Shown here one piece after another: positions 1-8,521 of a DNA stretch of 64,000 nucleotides. Source of the stretch: Prochlorococcus sp. AG-402-B19. Lineage in GTDB: Bacteria; Cyanobacteriota; Cyanobacteriia; PCC-6307; Cyanobiaceae. Made by a program: the position numbers and the translations under genes. The DNA lies in assembly GCA_003279615.1 (NCBI GenBank), contig QCHM01000005.1, positions 1 through 64,000 of the forward strand, written 5' to 3'. How positions within the stretch are numbered: position 1 is the first letter of the stretch; the number at the start of each line of letters is the position of its first letter. The notes under the pieces were generated by a model that worked only from the letters and a program-made list of their open reading frames with translations, was not told the origin of the DNA and searched no databases.

Positions 1-1
1 A

Positions 2-109
2 GATATTAATGAAGAAAGTCATATAAATAAAAGAGAGAAGTTATTAGATTTACTAACTGATGCCTTTGAAGAAAATATAAGTATTGACAAATTAATTCAA
101 GAGGTTTAA
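2..109 (+). CDS. 3' end of an unidentified gene (partial)
   Basis: An open frame enters from the left edge and stops with TAA three bases before the ferredoxin ATG. Only the last 35 residues are visible. They are charged and probably helical, ending in DKLIQEV. The close spacing suggests co-transcription with the ferredoxin gene. The family cannot be named from so short a tail. Confidence 0.6.
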   Translation, partial: DINEESHINKREKLLDLLTDAFEENISIDKLIQEV

Positions 110-112
110 AAA

Positions 113-346
113 ATGGAAACCATAAAAATAAACTGGCCTAACAAGAAATCAAGTAATTGCCCTGCAGGAATTGAATGGTTAAAAGCTGCACATGATGCCA
201 ATATCGAAATACCTACTGGTTGTCTTGTAGGAAGTTGCGGGGCATGCGAAATAGAAGTAAATGGAGAAGTAATACGTGCTTGCATCGCTACGGTTCCAGA
301 AAGAAAAGACCTACAAGTTGAATTTTTCAGTGATCCATATTGGTAA
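113..346 (+). CDS. 2Fe-2S ferredoxin-like protein
   Basis: This is a small soluble electron carrier of 77 residues with a beta-grasp 2Fe-2S fold. Cysteines lie at 37, 42, 45 and 57, in the order C-x4-C-x2-C-x11-C. That spacing matches the 2Fe-2S domain of succinate dehydrogenase iron-sulfur subunits; in photosynthetic PetF the fourth cysteine comes much later. It is therefore probably not the main photosynthetic ferredoxin, and its partner is unknown. It starts 3 bases after the preceding gene, so the two are likely co-transcribed. The family is clear, the specific role is not. Confidence 0.85.
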   Translation: METIKINWPNKKSSNCPAGIEWLKAAHDANIEIPTGCLVGSCGACEIEVNGEVIRACIATVPERKDLQVEFFSDPYW

Positions 347-380
347 ACTAAATAATAAAAATGTCTTGCTTTTTGTATTA

Positions 381-1022
381 TCAATAATATTTTTCCGCCC
401 TTCTAATAGCTTTAATAGAACCTTTATAATCACCAACTTTATATTTATCTTCACTTAGTAGTTCTAATTTCCTTATTACTTCTTCTTTCCTTTTTTTGCT
501 AATTACTTTTTTATAGTCTGCGATTAAATCATATTTACTTCTCTTGATTTTTGAAACTTTAATCAATGTTTTATAGCTAGATTCTAGTTCTATTTCCTCA
601 AAAGTACCTAATAGAATATTTTTATAGTCAATCCTCATAGAATCTAGTTCTGAAGTTTTTCCAGTTTCTAATAAGGTAATTTTTTTTGCTTGTCTTTTAT
701 CCTCTATCGCTCCTTTATAATCTAAATTTTGATACTTCGCATTGCTTCTACCATTCAATGATATATCTTTAGATATTTTATTTAAATTTTCTAATTGAAC
801 TTCAAACTCAATTGCTTTTGAGAAGTCATCTATAGCAGATATATAATCTCCTAATTTGTGATTTAAAAATGCACAATTTAGATATGCCAAAGCAATATCG
901 TCCTTCTTTTTTAAAGTATCTATATTCTTTTTAATAGCCTTAATAGCAGCCTCATAATAATCTAAATCAACCAAGTTAATTACTTCATTATAAAAAATTA
1001 GAGACTCATCAAATCTTTTCAT
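381..1022 (-). CDS. TPR-like repeat protein
   Basis: The 213-residue product is all-helical with tetratricopeptide-like units, for example ALAYLNCAFLNHKLGDYISAI near residues 44-64 and YQNLDYKGAIEDKRQA near 96-111. A last partial unit, YKVGDYKGSIKAIRRA, ends the protein. There is no signal peptide and no catalytic domain, so a protein-protein scaffold role is inferred. Lysine content is high, as in many Prochlorococcus TPR proteins. It converges with the ferredoxin gene, 34 bases away. The partner is unknown. Confidence 0.7.
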   Translation of the reverse strand: MKRFDESLIFYNEVINLVDLDYYEAAIKAIKKNIDTLKKKDDIALAYLNCAFLNHKLGDYISAIDDFSKAIEFEVQLENLNKISKDISLNGRSNAKYQNLDYKGAIEDKRQAKKITLLETGKTSELDSMRIDYKNILLGTFEEIELESSYKTLIKVSKIKRSKYDLIADYKKVISKKRKEEVIRKLELLSEDKYKVGDYKGSIKAIRRAEKYY

Positions 1023-2028
1023 ATCATTTTTTCATCTAATTTATTATAAGCATTAAAAAATTTTTTGTTTAAAAGCATTTCATAGCATAGAAACTAATTA
1101 CATTTATTTTTCTCATTAAAAAACCTCCAATACAAAGAATACGTTGAGGATGGGGTGAAAAGTGTTAAAAAGCTTAGCAACGGGAATTTACTAGACAATT
1201 CTTGAGAAATCACAAGATAAACCGCAGAGCACCAAGATTACATTATAAAAATTCTAGTTTCAACCCCATTTTATAAACAAAAAGAAGGAGTTTACAATCA
1301 ATTAATCCGATCAAAGAAATCTTAAAGTTTAAAATAACCTACAAAACTTGGATTATTTATTTGAGATAAATCTAGTTATAGGAAAGATCGTTGCAGAATA
1401 TAATGGATGATATTTTTTATAATTAAGTATTTTATACTCCTAGTTCAAAAAATTCTAAAAGTCTTGCTTCTCAACATTATATTCAAAATATCTTATCCCA
1501 AAAAGCAAAACATACTCCAAAATTCATTCAATTGACTAGGATTTTTTGAATGGTGAAATAATGAAGAACAGGGCTCAAGAATATAGGCAGCAATTCAAGC
1601 AGAGAGGGTGACCCCGGAAGGTGGGACGATATGAGCAGGTCAGAGCAGGTGTGGGCATACTTTTCTCAAACCAGTAAAGAAATCACCCAATAAATCACCT
1701 AACTTTCTTACCTAAAAAATATCTACCAATAAATCAATTTATAGCGATGGTTTCATGAAATGAGCAGATAATATTTCAAGATGAATGGGAAAAGGTAGGT
1801 AAGAATACAAATGAAACCTAACTCTAAATTACTGCATGAAAATCCAATCTTGTAAAAAGAACGCCATATGGAACTGCAAAAGAAAACTTAAAACACAGAG
1901 AGATTTAAAAGTAATAAATGAATCTATTTGAGGCAGTACATTAATAGTTCTTGGAATTAAATACAACAATAAATTAACTGCAAATAGTATATGAGTTATT
2001 ATGAATTTATTATTTTGTATTAATTAAA
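1023..2028. other. Long non-coding stretch with gene-decay traces
   Basis: No convincing gene is present in about 1 kb. On the minus strand a 15-codon frame (1069-1116) follows a strong GGAGG Shine-Dalgarno seven bases before its ATG. It may be a leader peptide upstream of the TPR gene or a gene remnant. On the plus strand a 16-codon frame from 1561 stops at TGA and then stays open to about 1675, which looks like a small gene broken by a nonsense change. The stretch also holds one copy of a repeat that recurs near 3.87 kb. Confidence 0.5.
1646..1705. repeat. Diverged non-coding repeat, copy A
   Basis: The 28 bases at 1646-1673 match 3872-3899 at 26 positions. In both copies the match is followed by short units of the form AATCACCCAA(C/T)AAA and, further on, by GGTAAGAAT. 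The reading frames are not conserved between copies, so this looks like a non-coding or decayed repeat. Boundaries are approximate. Confidence 0.65.
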
Positions 2029-2415
2029 ATGACATATATAAAATCCTTAAAGAATACCTGGGTAAAAGGATTCAATTATAAAGGTAACTCAACTAAAGAA
2101 GAGTTTTTAGAATATTATTCAATACACTATTCAATTATTATTCTCGTAAATATAATTCAACTTTTAGTTACTTCTGTAATCTATAAAACTATGGATTACA
2201 ATTATGGAATCACCTTTGAACTATTTAATGTATTTTCAAAATTAATTGAATTTGTATTCTCTTTATATAAGATAGGGAGCATTATTGTTCAGATTCCATT
2301 ATCAATTCGTTGCTTGAGGAATGCAGGTGCAAAATGGCAATGGACATTTCTAAATATTATTAATCCCATAGGTTGTATTCTAATTTATTTTTTACCGTTA
2401 AAAAGTAAAAGATAA
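2029..2415 (+). CDS. DUF805-family membrane protein
   Basis: The 128-residue product is a small integral membrane protein. It has the DUF805 (YhaH-like) layout: an N-terminal F-x-Y-K-G-N-S-x-x-E-E-F motif near residues 16-28, hydrophobic segments near 33-53 and 70-92, the hallmark IRCLRNAGAKWQW near 93-105, and a final membrane segment. DUF805 proteins have no agreed biochemical function. It lies between non-coding DNA and another small membrane protein gene on the same strand, 53 bases downstream. Confidence 0.75.
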   Translation: MTYIKSLKNTWVKGFNYKGNSTKEEFLEYYSIHYSIIILVNIIQLLVTSVIYKTMDYNYGITFELFNVFSKLIEFVFSLYKIGSIIVQIPLSIRCLRNAGAKWQWTFLNIINPIGCILIYFLPLKSKR

Positions 2416-2468
2416 AACATGAATCAAATAAATTTAATATTGTTAATTATTCAAATAATTATTGACTA

Positions 2469-3014
2469 ATGATTAATGATTATTTAAAATTAAAAAATTT
2501 AAGGATTAAAATGTATGAGCAAAAAAATAAAAATACTAATTCACCAAAAATTAATTTCATAGGATTTATAGTTTTAATTGGTATTTTATTTGCTATAGCA
2601 GATGCTGATCCAACTATTTTTTATTTGACATTTGCAATAATTGGTAGTCTATTTGCTTTATATAGAAGAAAGCAAGCACTTATAAAGAGAGAGGAAGACT
2701 CTTTAGCAAAAATAATACTTAACGATTACTTAATGACTAGGAATGCCACATTATCAATAATATCAATAATTTACACTCTTATTCAAGGAGCCTGCATTTT
2801 TCTATGTCTTTCATTATTAATTGATTCAATAGTTACCGCAATTAAATATCAAAACTTTGGATATACTTTTACTCATTTGGGATGGAGCGTTTTAGTACTT
2901 ATTGGACTTTTATTTTTTAGATTACTGCTTGAAGGATTAACCACTATTATACGTTTTGGAGAAGATTTTTCTCAGTTTAAAGATGATTTCAAAAAATACT
3001 CAAAAAACAAATGA
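2469..3014 (+). CDS. Hypothetical membrane protein
   Basis: I do not recognise this 181-residue protein. It has an N-terminal charged stretch, two hydrophobic segments near residues 28-66, a basic loop (YRRKQALIKREED), two further segments near 94-122 and 132-153, and a charged C-terminal tail rich in Lys and Asp. The tail GEDFSQFKDDFKKY is probably cytoplasmic. It may be co-transcribed with the DUF805 gene upstream. Codon use resembles the AT-rich surroundings. Confidence 0.6.
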   Translation: MINDYLKLKNLRIKMYEQKNKNTNSPKINFIGFIVLIGILFAIADADPTIFYLTFAIIGSLFALYRRKQALIKREEDSLAKIILNDYLMTRNATLSIISIIYTLIQGACIFLCLSLLIDSIVTAIKYQNFGYTFTHLGWSVLVLIGLLFFRLLLEGLTTIIRFGEDFSQFKDDFKKYSKNK

Positions 3015-3099
3015 ATATAAATTTAAAACTAGCTGTATAAATTATAATTATTTTATAAGTACTTAACTAAGTATTTTCTTATTATTTCAATTTTTGGAA

Positions 3100-3705
3100 T
3101 TATACGAATAATAATGAACTAATAATAATTGGTAAAAAAATCAATCCAACAATCATGAAAAATAAATCCCACTTTTTAAATTTAATTTCAGGGATATTTT
3201 CCAATTCTTTAGATAAAATAATAGATTGGTTTGCTTTTATTTGTAATCTAGTTATTTGCCAAGATGATATTGCTAATCCAATAACATTAAGCAAAAATAA
3301 TGAAATATTAATACCAATATCATCACTTACATTATGTCCTCTAAAAAAAACTTCCAATCCATAGAACCAAAATGCCCACCATGGTCCTGTTGCCCAGTTT
3401 TTATATCCAATAATTTTAAGTCTATCCCTTATTCTTCGAGCAATGCCAATAATATAAAAACTTAAAAAGAAACTTGACCAAAATGGGATTATATCTTTAT
3501 CTTTATGATATTTAATTGGAATTTTTATGTTTAGTTTGCTTAATTCAATTGCTCTTCTTTTAAAATGTCTCCAATGACGATAAAACCAAATAAAATGATA
3601 TAAATTACCAGTTATTATTGATAACCAGAAAATCTTTTGAGGACTCTCTGGATAAAACGTTGGTCGAAGTTCTTTAGTGAGTTTATCTAAATCCTCAACT
3701 TTCAT
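3100..3705 (-). CDS. DUF4234-like membrane protein
   Basis: The 201-residue product resembles DUF4234-type membrane proteins in the segment from about residue 19: an aromatic-rich helix reading FWLSIITGNLYHFIWFYRHW, followed by basic residues. Three more hydrophobic helices lie near residues 72-90, 133-150 and 179-200. No catalytic motif is visible. It converges with the upstream membrane gene, leaving about 85 bases between them. The family assignment is tentative and the function unknown. Confidence 0.55.
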   Translation of the reverse strand: MKVEDLDKLTKELRPTFYPESPQKIFWLSIITGNLYHFIWFYRHWRHFKRRAIELSKLNIKIPIKYHKDKDIIPFWSSFFLSFYIIGIARRIRDRLKIIGYKNWATGPWWAFWFYGLEVFFRGHNVSDDIGINISLFLLNVIGLAISSWQITRLQIKANQSIILSKELENIPEIKFKKWDLFFMIVGLIFLPIIISSLLFV

Positions 3706-4315
3706 GAAATTGTGATGGGTGAGTTCATAATTAATTTTAAAGACATAAGTTTCATAGAAATATAAAAATTATTACTAAAAACTTATTTAAGATAATTCAC
3801 CTAAGTGAGGAATTGATATTGGAACAAAAATAATACGGTAAGAGTGAACCAAGAGGTTGGGGCAATCTAGTCAGGTGTGTGAATACTTTTCTCAAACCAA
3901 TTTAGAAAACAACCAACAAACGAAAAATCACCCAACAAAATCACCCAACAATGTATCGGGTAGACATGAGCAGAGTTGGGTAAGAATGGGAACAATAATT
4001 ACTGTCTTTTTCCCTTAAACGCTTATAAAATCAAGAAAACTATAATTTTGAGACGACTTGGGTATATATGGGATCACCTTGGAACATAAAAATACGGAGA
4101 GGGGGCCAGTCGATTTGTGTTCAGGAGGGACGAGGAGGGAACAAAGAGGAATAATAATTAGAAAACGGGTCAAAAATCCAACAACATATCCAACAACAAT
4201 TAATGTCCCACATAAAGATGCCCAATTAATAGAGGCATTAACAATTAAGAATTAAAGTAAAAATTTATAAACTTCATAGCAAATAATTTAAGCATAAAAA
4301 TATTATTTTTTCAAT
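3706..4315. other. Non-coding stretch between small membrane genes
   Basis: About 600 bases without a convincing gene. It contains repeat copy B (3872-3952). A purine-rich segment near 4090-4160 carries several GGAGGGA-like strings and gives an open frame of 65 codons (4058-4255) whose translation looks arbitrary, so I leave it unannotated. I see no RNA gene here. Confidence 0.5.
3872..3952. repeat. Diverged non-coding repeat, copy B
   Basis: This is the second copy of the repeat seen at 1646-1705. The core 3872-3899 differs at 2 of 28 positions. It is followed by two direct AATCACCCAACAA-like units at about 3926-3950 and then TTGGGTAAGAATG near 3975. Both copies have the same orientation and flank the DUF805 to DUF4234 gene group. 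Confidence 0.65.
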
Positions 4316-4627
4316 CTATCTTAGAAGTTTAATCTCCTCGTAAATCTCTTGGGCAATTTTAAGATTTTTAGATTTAACTGCATCACCTGAAAGAAAAGTT
4401 TCAATTAGAGCAACAATAGAAGGTATAAAAGTCCAAACGAATATTGCATATAAAACCCCTATACCTATCTGCCCAAAGTAAAATTTATGAGCACCAAGAC
4501 CTCCAAGAAAGAACGCCAAGAGCGCATAGGTGCTTACTGATTTTTTCTGTCTTTCAAATTTATAACTAAAAACATTTCTTTCATTCTCAGATAATTGTTT
4601 CTGGATTTCTATTATCTTTAGATCCAT
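4316..4627 (-). CDS. TM2 domain membrane protein
   Basis: The 103-residue protein has a charged N-terminal half that may form a short coiled coil and then a TM2 domain. That domain has a first helix with AFFLGGLGAHKFYFGQ (about residues 38-53), a second hydrophobic helix GIGVLYAIFVWTFIPSIVALIE, and a short tail. The G-x-H-x-F-Y-x-G signature is diagnostic of the family. TM2 proteins are small membrane proteins of unsettled function. It sits upstream of tRNA-Ser, as a single-gene unit. Confidence 0.8.
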   Translation of the reverse strand: MDLKIIEIQKQLSENERNVFSYKFERQKKSVSTYALLAFFLGGLGAHKFYFGQIGIGVLYAIFVWTFIPSIVALIETFLSGDAVKSKNLKIAQEIYEEIKLLR

Positions 4628-4778
4628 TAATTTTAATCAAATATAAACTTATACTAATATCATAATCTTATTCAACTAGTCTTTCTAATATTTCTATACT
4701 TAAAGATATAAATGTTAAGAAAATATACACACAAAACAAAAATAATCCTTAGAAAAATCCAAGAAATTATAAAAAATG

Positions 4779-4865
4779 CGGAGAGGGTGGGATTCGAACC
4801 CACGGATAGTTTTATCTATCAAACGATTTCGAGTCGTTCGCTTTCGACCACTCAGCCACCTCTCC
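4779..4865 (-). tRNA. tRNA-Ser(CGA)
   Basis: An 87-nt class II tRNA folds on the minus strand. The acceptor arms GGAGAGG and CCTCTCC pair fully, with discriminator G. The anticodon loop CTCGAAA gives anticodon CGA, reading UCG serine codons. A long variable arm is present and the T-arm contains GGTTCGAAT. The 3' CCA is not encoded. Confidence 0.95.
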
Positions 4866-4938
4866 TTTGAAATAAGTTTAAATGATTCTTCTATTTTCTC
4901 TAAACAGAAAGGGTGTTAAAAATTTTATTATTAATTGT

Positions 4939-5964
4939 TTAATCCCAACCTGCCTTTCTCATAAGATTAATAGCTTTTTTATTATTTGCCCCTAATTGAT
5001 CAATGGTCACATCATCAGGAGTAAATCCTCCAAATTGAGTAACCTCATCCATTTTATTAAAACCAACCAAAGGGTGCTCAAATGTTGGGCCAGCCAACCC
5101 ACTACTCCCTTTTGGAGACGCAAGATACTCAAGGAGTTTAATAGCTTCTTCTTTATTTTCAGCATACTTAGCGATTCCGCCTGCACTTACATTCACATGA
5201 GCAGGATTAGGAGTAAGAACCTTTACTTTTTCAGCCAACCTTTGATCTTTCCTACCATTAACGCCTGCGAGCATTCTTGAAACATAATAGTGATTAACAA
5301 TACCTACACCACACTTACCCTGAGCAACAGCTCTTATAACACCTATATCTCCAGGGAAAAAAGGCTGAGAAATATTTGAAATCATACCTTTTAACCATTC
5401 TTTAGTTCGTGTTTCTCCTTTATTGACAATTTGATTAGCTACTAAAGATTGATTGTATGGACTGCTCCTTTTCCTCACACAAACAAGACCGTCTAAAGAA
5501 GAATTAGCAAGATCTGAATAATCTTTAATTGAATTTATATCGACTTTTTTAGGATTGGCGACCATAACTCTTACCCTTCTTGTCAGGGCATACCATCTTG
5601 CTTGAGGATCTCTATATTCCAATGGAACATTTTTATCTAATTCAGCCGATCTATATGACTGGAGAAGCCCACTTTTTGCTGCATTGCTAATTCGAGCCGC
5701 GTCAACAAGGAGAATCACATCAGCTTTAGAATCTGCTCCTTCCCTTTTCAATCTCTCAACTAGAGAAATGCCTGTAGACTCAATTAATCGAATTTTTATC
5801 CCAGTTTCTTCTGCAAATTTCTTGTATATTTGCTTATCAGTGTTGTAATGCCTGCCTGAATAAATCCTTACTTCTCTTTCAGATGCCTTAACATGATTAA
5901 AACTTGAAGAGACTAAAAGAGTACTAGCTACTAATGAAGAAAAAATACGCTTGATTAAATTCAT
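4939..5964 (-). CDS. futA: Iron(III) ABC transporter substrate-binding protein FutA/IdiA
   Basis: The 341-residue protein captures ferric iron in the periplasm for a FutABC-type importer. An N-terminal signal peptide (Lys-Arg, then a Leu/Val/Ser core ending near VKA) is followed by EVRIYSGRHYNTDKQIYKKF, the family signature whose tyrosine binds iron. Later conserved parts include WYALTRRVRVMVANP, FPGDIGVIRAVAQGKCG and VNHYYVSRML, which supplies further ligand tyrosines. Length is normal. The gene is divergent from a PKHD-type dioxygenase gene across a 149-base intergenic region, fitting shared iron-responsive control. The permease and ATPase genes are not in the window. Confidence 0.93.
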   Translation of the reverse strand: MNLIKRIFSSLVASTLLVSSSFNHVKASEREVRIYSGRHYNTDKQIYKKFAEETGIKIRLIESTGISLVERLKREGADSKADVILLVDAARISNAAKSGLLQSYRSAELDKNVPLEYRDPQARWYALTRRVRVMVANPKKVDINSIKDYSDLANSSLDGLVCVRKRSSPYNQSLVANQIVNKGETRTKEWLKGMISNISQPFFPGDIGVIRAVAQGKCGVGIVNHYYVSRMLAGVNGRKDQRLAEKVKVLTPNPAHVNVSAGGIAKYAENKEEAIKLLEYLASPKGSSGLAGPTFEHPLVGFNKMDEVTQFGGFTPDDVTIDQLGANNKKAINLMRKAGWD

Positions 5965-6039
5965 TAATCTATCTAGGGAAGGGATTAATATATTTACTTA
6001 GACTAGACAATAAGACCAGACTATATTTACCTTGGATAC

Positions 6040-6060
6040 TTTGATACGTATTTAAGTATA
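6040..6060. promoter_or_regulatory. Possible shared control motif, futA/dioxygenase promoter
   Basis: The 10-mer TTTGATACGT at 6040-6049, followed by GTATA six bases later, lies between divergent futA and the dioxygenase gene. The same 10-mer recurs at 8591-8600 upstream of the porin gene, again followed by GTATA. It could be a regulator site. It does not match the Fur consensus that I know. Confidence 0.3.
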
Positions 6061-6113
6061 ATTTGATAGCCTATTTATACTTTAGAATAGAAAAAAAGTA
6101 CTAAATATTTAAC

Positions 6114-6779
6114 ATGGAATATTTAACTCATGCTCTTTTGGAGAGATCAGATGCACTCCAAATAACACAAAAACTAAAAGCTGAGAAATCTTGCTGGGAA
6201 GATGGAAAAAAAACGGCAGGAAGCCATGCAGCAAAAATTAAAAATAATTTCCAACTAGATAAAAAATCAAATATATCTAATGAACTCAAAGATCTTGTTA
6301 TTAATAGAATTCTCTCAAATCCCCTTCTAAAAAGTTTTACATTACCAAGTTTAATTCATGGCGTGATGTTTACAAAATCTCTAGTAGGGAATGGATATGG
6401 CAAACATATTGATAATCCTTACATGCCCTCTGGAAGAAGTGATCTATCTTTTACTGTATTTTTAAACGAACCAGAGGATTATCAAGGCGGTGAATTATGC
6501 ATTGAGACGGTCAATAAAACTGAACAAATAAAATTATCTGCTGGAGAAATGATAATTTATCCAAGCACCCAACTTCATTCAGTAAATGAAGTCAATAAAG
6601 GGGAGCGTTATGTCTGTGTAGGCTGGATTCAAAGCTATATACAAAGTAATGAAGAAAGAAATTATTTATTCGGCCTTGATGCTGGGGCAAAAGGCTTGTT
6701 AGCAAAACATGGAAGATCCGAAGAATTAGATCTAATTTTCCAGGCATATAGCAATCTTTTAAGAAGATTAGGGGACTAA
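6114..6779 (+). CDS. PKHD-type Fe(II)/2-oxoglutarate dioxygenase (PiuC/YbiX-like)
   Basis: The 221-residue protein matches PKHD-type hydroxylases of the PiuC/YbiX group, normally about 225 residues. The iron triad is visible as H98 and D100 in GKHIDN and H155 in TQLHSV. R165 in GERYVCVGW is placed to bind 2-oxoglutarate. The N-terminal W-x-D-G-K-x-T-A-G region is family-typical. These enzymes often sit beside iron-uptake genes, and here it is divergent from futA. The substrate is unknown. Confidence 0.88.
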   Translation: MEYLTHALLERSDALQITQKLKAEKSCWEDGKKTAGSHAAKIKNNFQLDKKSNISNELKDLVINRILSNPLLKSFTLPSLIHGVMFTKSLVGNGYGKHIDNPYMPSGRSDLSFTVFLNEPEDYQGGELCIETVNKTEQIKLSAGEMIIYPSTQLHSVNEVNKGERYVCVGWIQSYIQSNEERNYLFGLDAGAKGLLAKHGRSEELDLIFQAYSNLLRRLGD

Positions 6780-6865
6780 ACGAATCACTTTATACAGCAT
6801 TAGGTAAAAAATGAACTTTCATTAGAAGGTTAGACCGATCAAAATAAATATAAATAAAATCTGAC

Positions 6866-7117
6866 ATGCGAAGTAAAACACCTATCGGAATATTTCTTGC
6901 TGCTGCAGCTGCGTTAGCCACAAATGCAATCATTCCAGACAATTCAATAGCCGGGGATAAACATGAACATAGTGATATGGGTGGTTTAAAGGAATGGACT
7001 ACGGATCAAGAAGCAGATGAGGATGGAAAACTTGACGAAGCTGCTCAAAAAGCAGCTAAAAAAGCAAAAAAAGCTGATATTTGTATCCCTATTGGAGAAG
7101 GAGAAAACTGCTGGTAA
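6866..7117 (+). CDS. Small secreted protein of unknown function
   Basis: The 83-residue product begins with a signal-peptide-like segment (basic start, then an Ala-rich core) and a probable cleavage near SIAGD. The mature part is short and charged, with HEHSDMGG, an acidic patch, an Ala-Lys run near residues 60-70, and a C-terminal CIPIGEGENCW with two cysteines that could form a disulfide. I do not recognise the family. It ends just before a bidirectional terminator shared with the convergent porin gene. Confidence 0.65.
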   Translation: MRSKTPIGIFLAAAAALATNAIIPDNSIAGDKHEHSDMGGLKEWTTDQEADEDGKLDEAAQKAAKKAKKADICIPIGEGENCW

Positions 7118-7174
7118 AAAAGTTTTCAATTATTTTCAAATGCCCTATAAAGGCGCATATGAAAATTTTTCTAT

Positions 7175-7208
7175 AAAAAAAAACGCCCCTTTTATGGGGC
7201 GTTTTTTT
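7175..7208. terminator. Bidirectional rho-independent terminator
   Basis: A 13-bp stem (AAAAAAACGCCCC at 7177-7189 with GGGGCGTTTTTTT at 7196-7208) encloses a 6-nt loop. A and T runs on the two sides let it work in both directions, ending both the small secreted-protein gene and the convergent porin gene. Confidence 0.93.
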
Positions 7209-7224
7209 ATCTAACTATGAAAAA

Positions 7225-8508
7225 TTAGAATTTAAACTCAGTCAAGAGTACACCACCTGTGATGTCATATTCATTACTAGATGTTGATCCAGTATCTGAT
7301 GAACCGAAAATAGCAGGAGTAATACTTACACCATCATTCACTTTGAATGTGTAATAAGCTTCCCAACGGTTGTTATCTTCTTCAGGATCTGATCCACCAC
7401 CTTTTACTTTAGTTGCAGCTTGTGCGGAACCATAAGCAAAACCTGCTCTGTTTCCATCTACAAATAAGTCTTTCCAACCAAGACCTATCATCCAACCTGC
7501 TGTATCTTCAGCTTCACCACTAGTAGCTTCGTCATAACTAGCAAAATCGTAACCTAATTGAACTTCAGGAATAGATCCAGATTCATCAGGTTTCCAGTAG
7601 CCTCTTAAACCATAAGCAGTCATGTCACCACCAGTACAAACAGTATCAGTAGAACTAGTTTCACCTACCAAACCTGTATGGAAGTAGCCGTCGTATCCAT
7701 TACAAGTTGCTGTTGGAGCACTCTTGTTAGCCATAGCAGCTGATACCTGCCACTTAGGTGAGCCATACTCAAGCTTAGTTAGCAAGAAACTTCTTGAATC
7801 ATCACCGCTAATACCCTTCGCGGAATTACCACCATCTTTAGAAGTGTAATTAACGCTTAAGCCGAATCTTCCTTCTGAGGGGTCATCAACCTCTTGAGTC
7901 CATGCAACACCAAAACCAGGGCTTGTGCTTGAACCATAAGCTGAACCATTACCACCTAAAGCAAATTGCTTAGTAACTGGCTTATAGATTGATGGAGCAC
8001 TAGCTAACATGTAGTAGTTCTCAATTTTTGGTCCAACCCAAACTTGCAGAGACTCTCCAACTGGGAATGTATACCAAAGCTTATCAACTTTTAAAGCATC
8101 AGCGTTTCCATTAGCTGCACTTAAATAAGTACCTTGTGATTTGTCTTTGAAATGATCACCTACGTTACCAGTCTTGATTCTTGTATAAAGATTATCCTCA
8201 CCAGTGAAACTTGTATTCAGATTTAACTGATACATATATTCCATGGTCATTTCATCAGTATCAGTCTCAGCATCATCATCAACATAACCGGTGATAAATG
8301 CAGCCTTACCAGTCAAAGTAGTTGTTGAAGAAAACTGACCAGCTTGGATTTCGCCTAGCTGAGCTTCTACGCCATCAACACGGGCTTGAATAACTTCAGA
8401 GCTTATATCTGAATCATTAGATACAGAAGTAATATCTGCATTTGCCGCTAATGGTGCAATTAAGCCCAAAGCAGCAGGAGCAACCAGCAAACGCTGAAAA
8501 AGCTTCAT
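7225..8508 (-). CDS. Outer-membrane porin (Som/OprB-like)
   Basis: The product, 427 residues from the chosen start, is an outer-membrane beta-barrel of the cyanobacterial Som type. It has a signal peptide (MKLFQRLLVAPAALGL to about residue 24), a short Ser/Asp and coiled-coil linker ending EAQLGEIQAGQFSS in place of a full SLH domain, then alternating barrel strands and a terminal LLTEFKF ending in Phe, as outer-membrane sorting expects. The open frame extends five codons upstream, but those codons overlap the Shine-Dalgarno and Yfr1-like site, so the ATG at 8508 is the better start. The solute is not evident; iron or small organic solutes are possible. Confidence 0.9.
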   Translation of the reverse strand: MKLFQRLLVAPAALGLIAPLAANADITSVSNDSDISSEVIQARVDGVEAQLGEIQAGQFSSTTTLTGKAAFITGYVDDDAETDTDEMTMEYMYQLNLNTSFTGEDNLYTRIKTGNVGDHFKDKSQGTYLSAANGNADALKVDKLWYTFPVGESLQVWVGPKIENYYMLASAPSIYKPVTKQFALGGNGSAYGSSTSPGFGVAWTQEVDDPSEGRFGLSVNYTSKDGGNSAKGISGDDSRSFLLTKLEYGSPKWQVSAAMANKSAPTATCNGYDGYFHTGLVGETSSTDTVCTGGDMTAYGLRGYWKPDESGSIPEVQLGYDFASYDEATSGEAEDTAGWMIGLGWKDLFVDGNRAGFAYGSAQAATKVKGGGSDPEEDNNRWEAYYTFKVNDGVSITPAIFGSSDTGSTSSNEYDITGGVLLTEFKF

Positions 8509-8512
8509 TGTG

Positions 8513-8521
8513 TCCTCACAC
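8513..8521 (-). promoter_or_regulatory. Predicted Yfr1 sRNA target site on porin mRNA
   Basis: The porin mRNA reads GUGUGAGGA from 5 to 13 bases upstream of its AUG. This is the exact complement of UCCUCACAC, part of the conserved single-stranded core of the cyanobacterial sRNA Yfr1. Yfr1 is known to repress porin (som) mRNAs in Prochlorococcus by this kind of pairing. The site overlaps the Shine-Dalgarno GAGG, so pairing should block translation initiation. Yfr1 itself is not in the window. Confidence 0.75.

Noticed and set aside
4058-4255. 65-codon plus-strand frame in the purine-rich intergenic region
   Set aside because: No family, no coding-like pattern, no neighbour or ribosome site; it lies next to the non-coding repeat and is probably chance.
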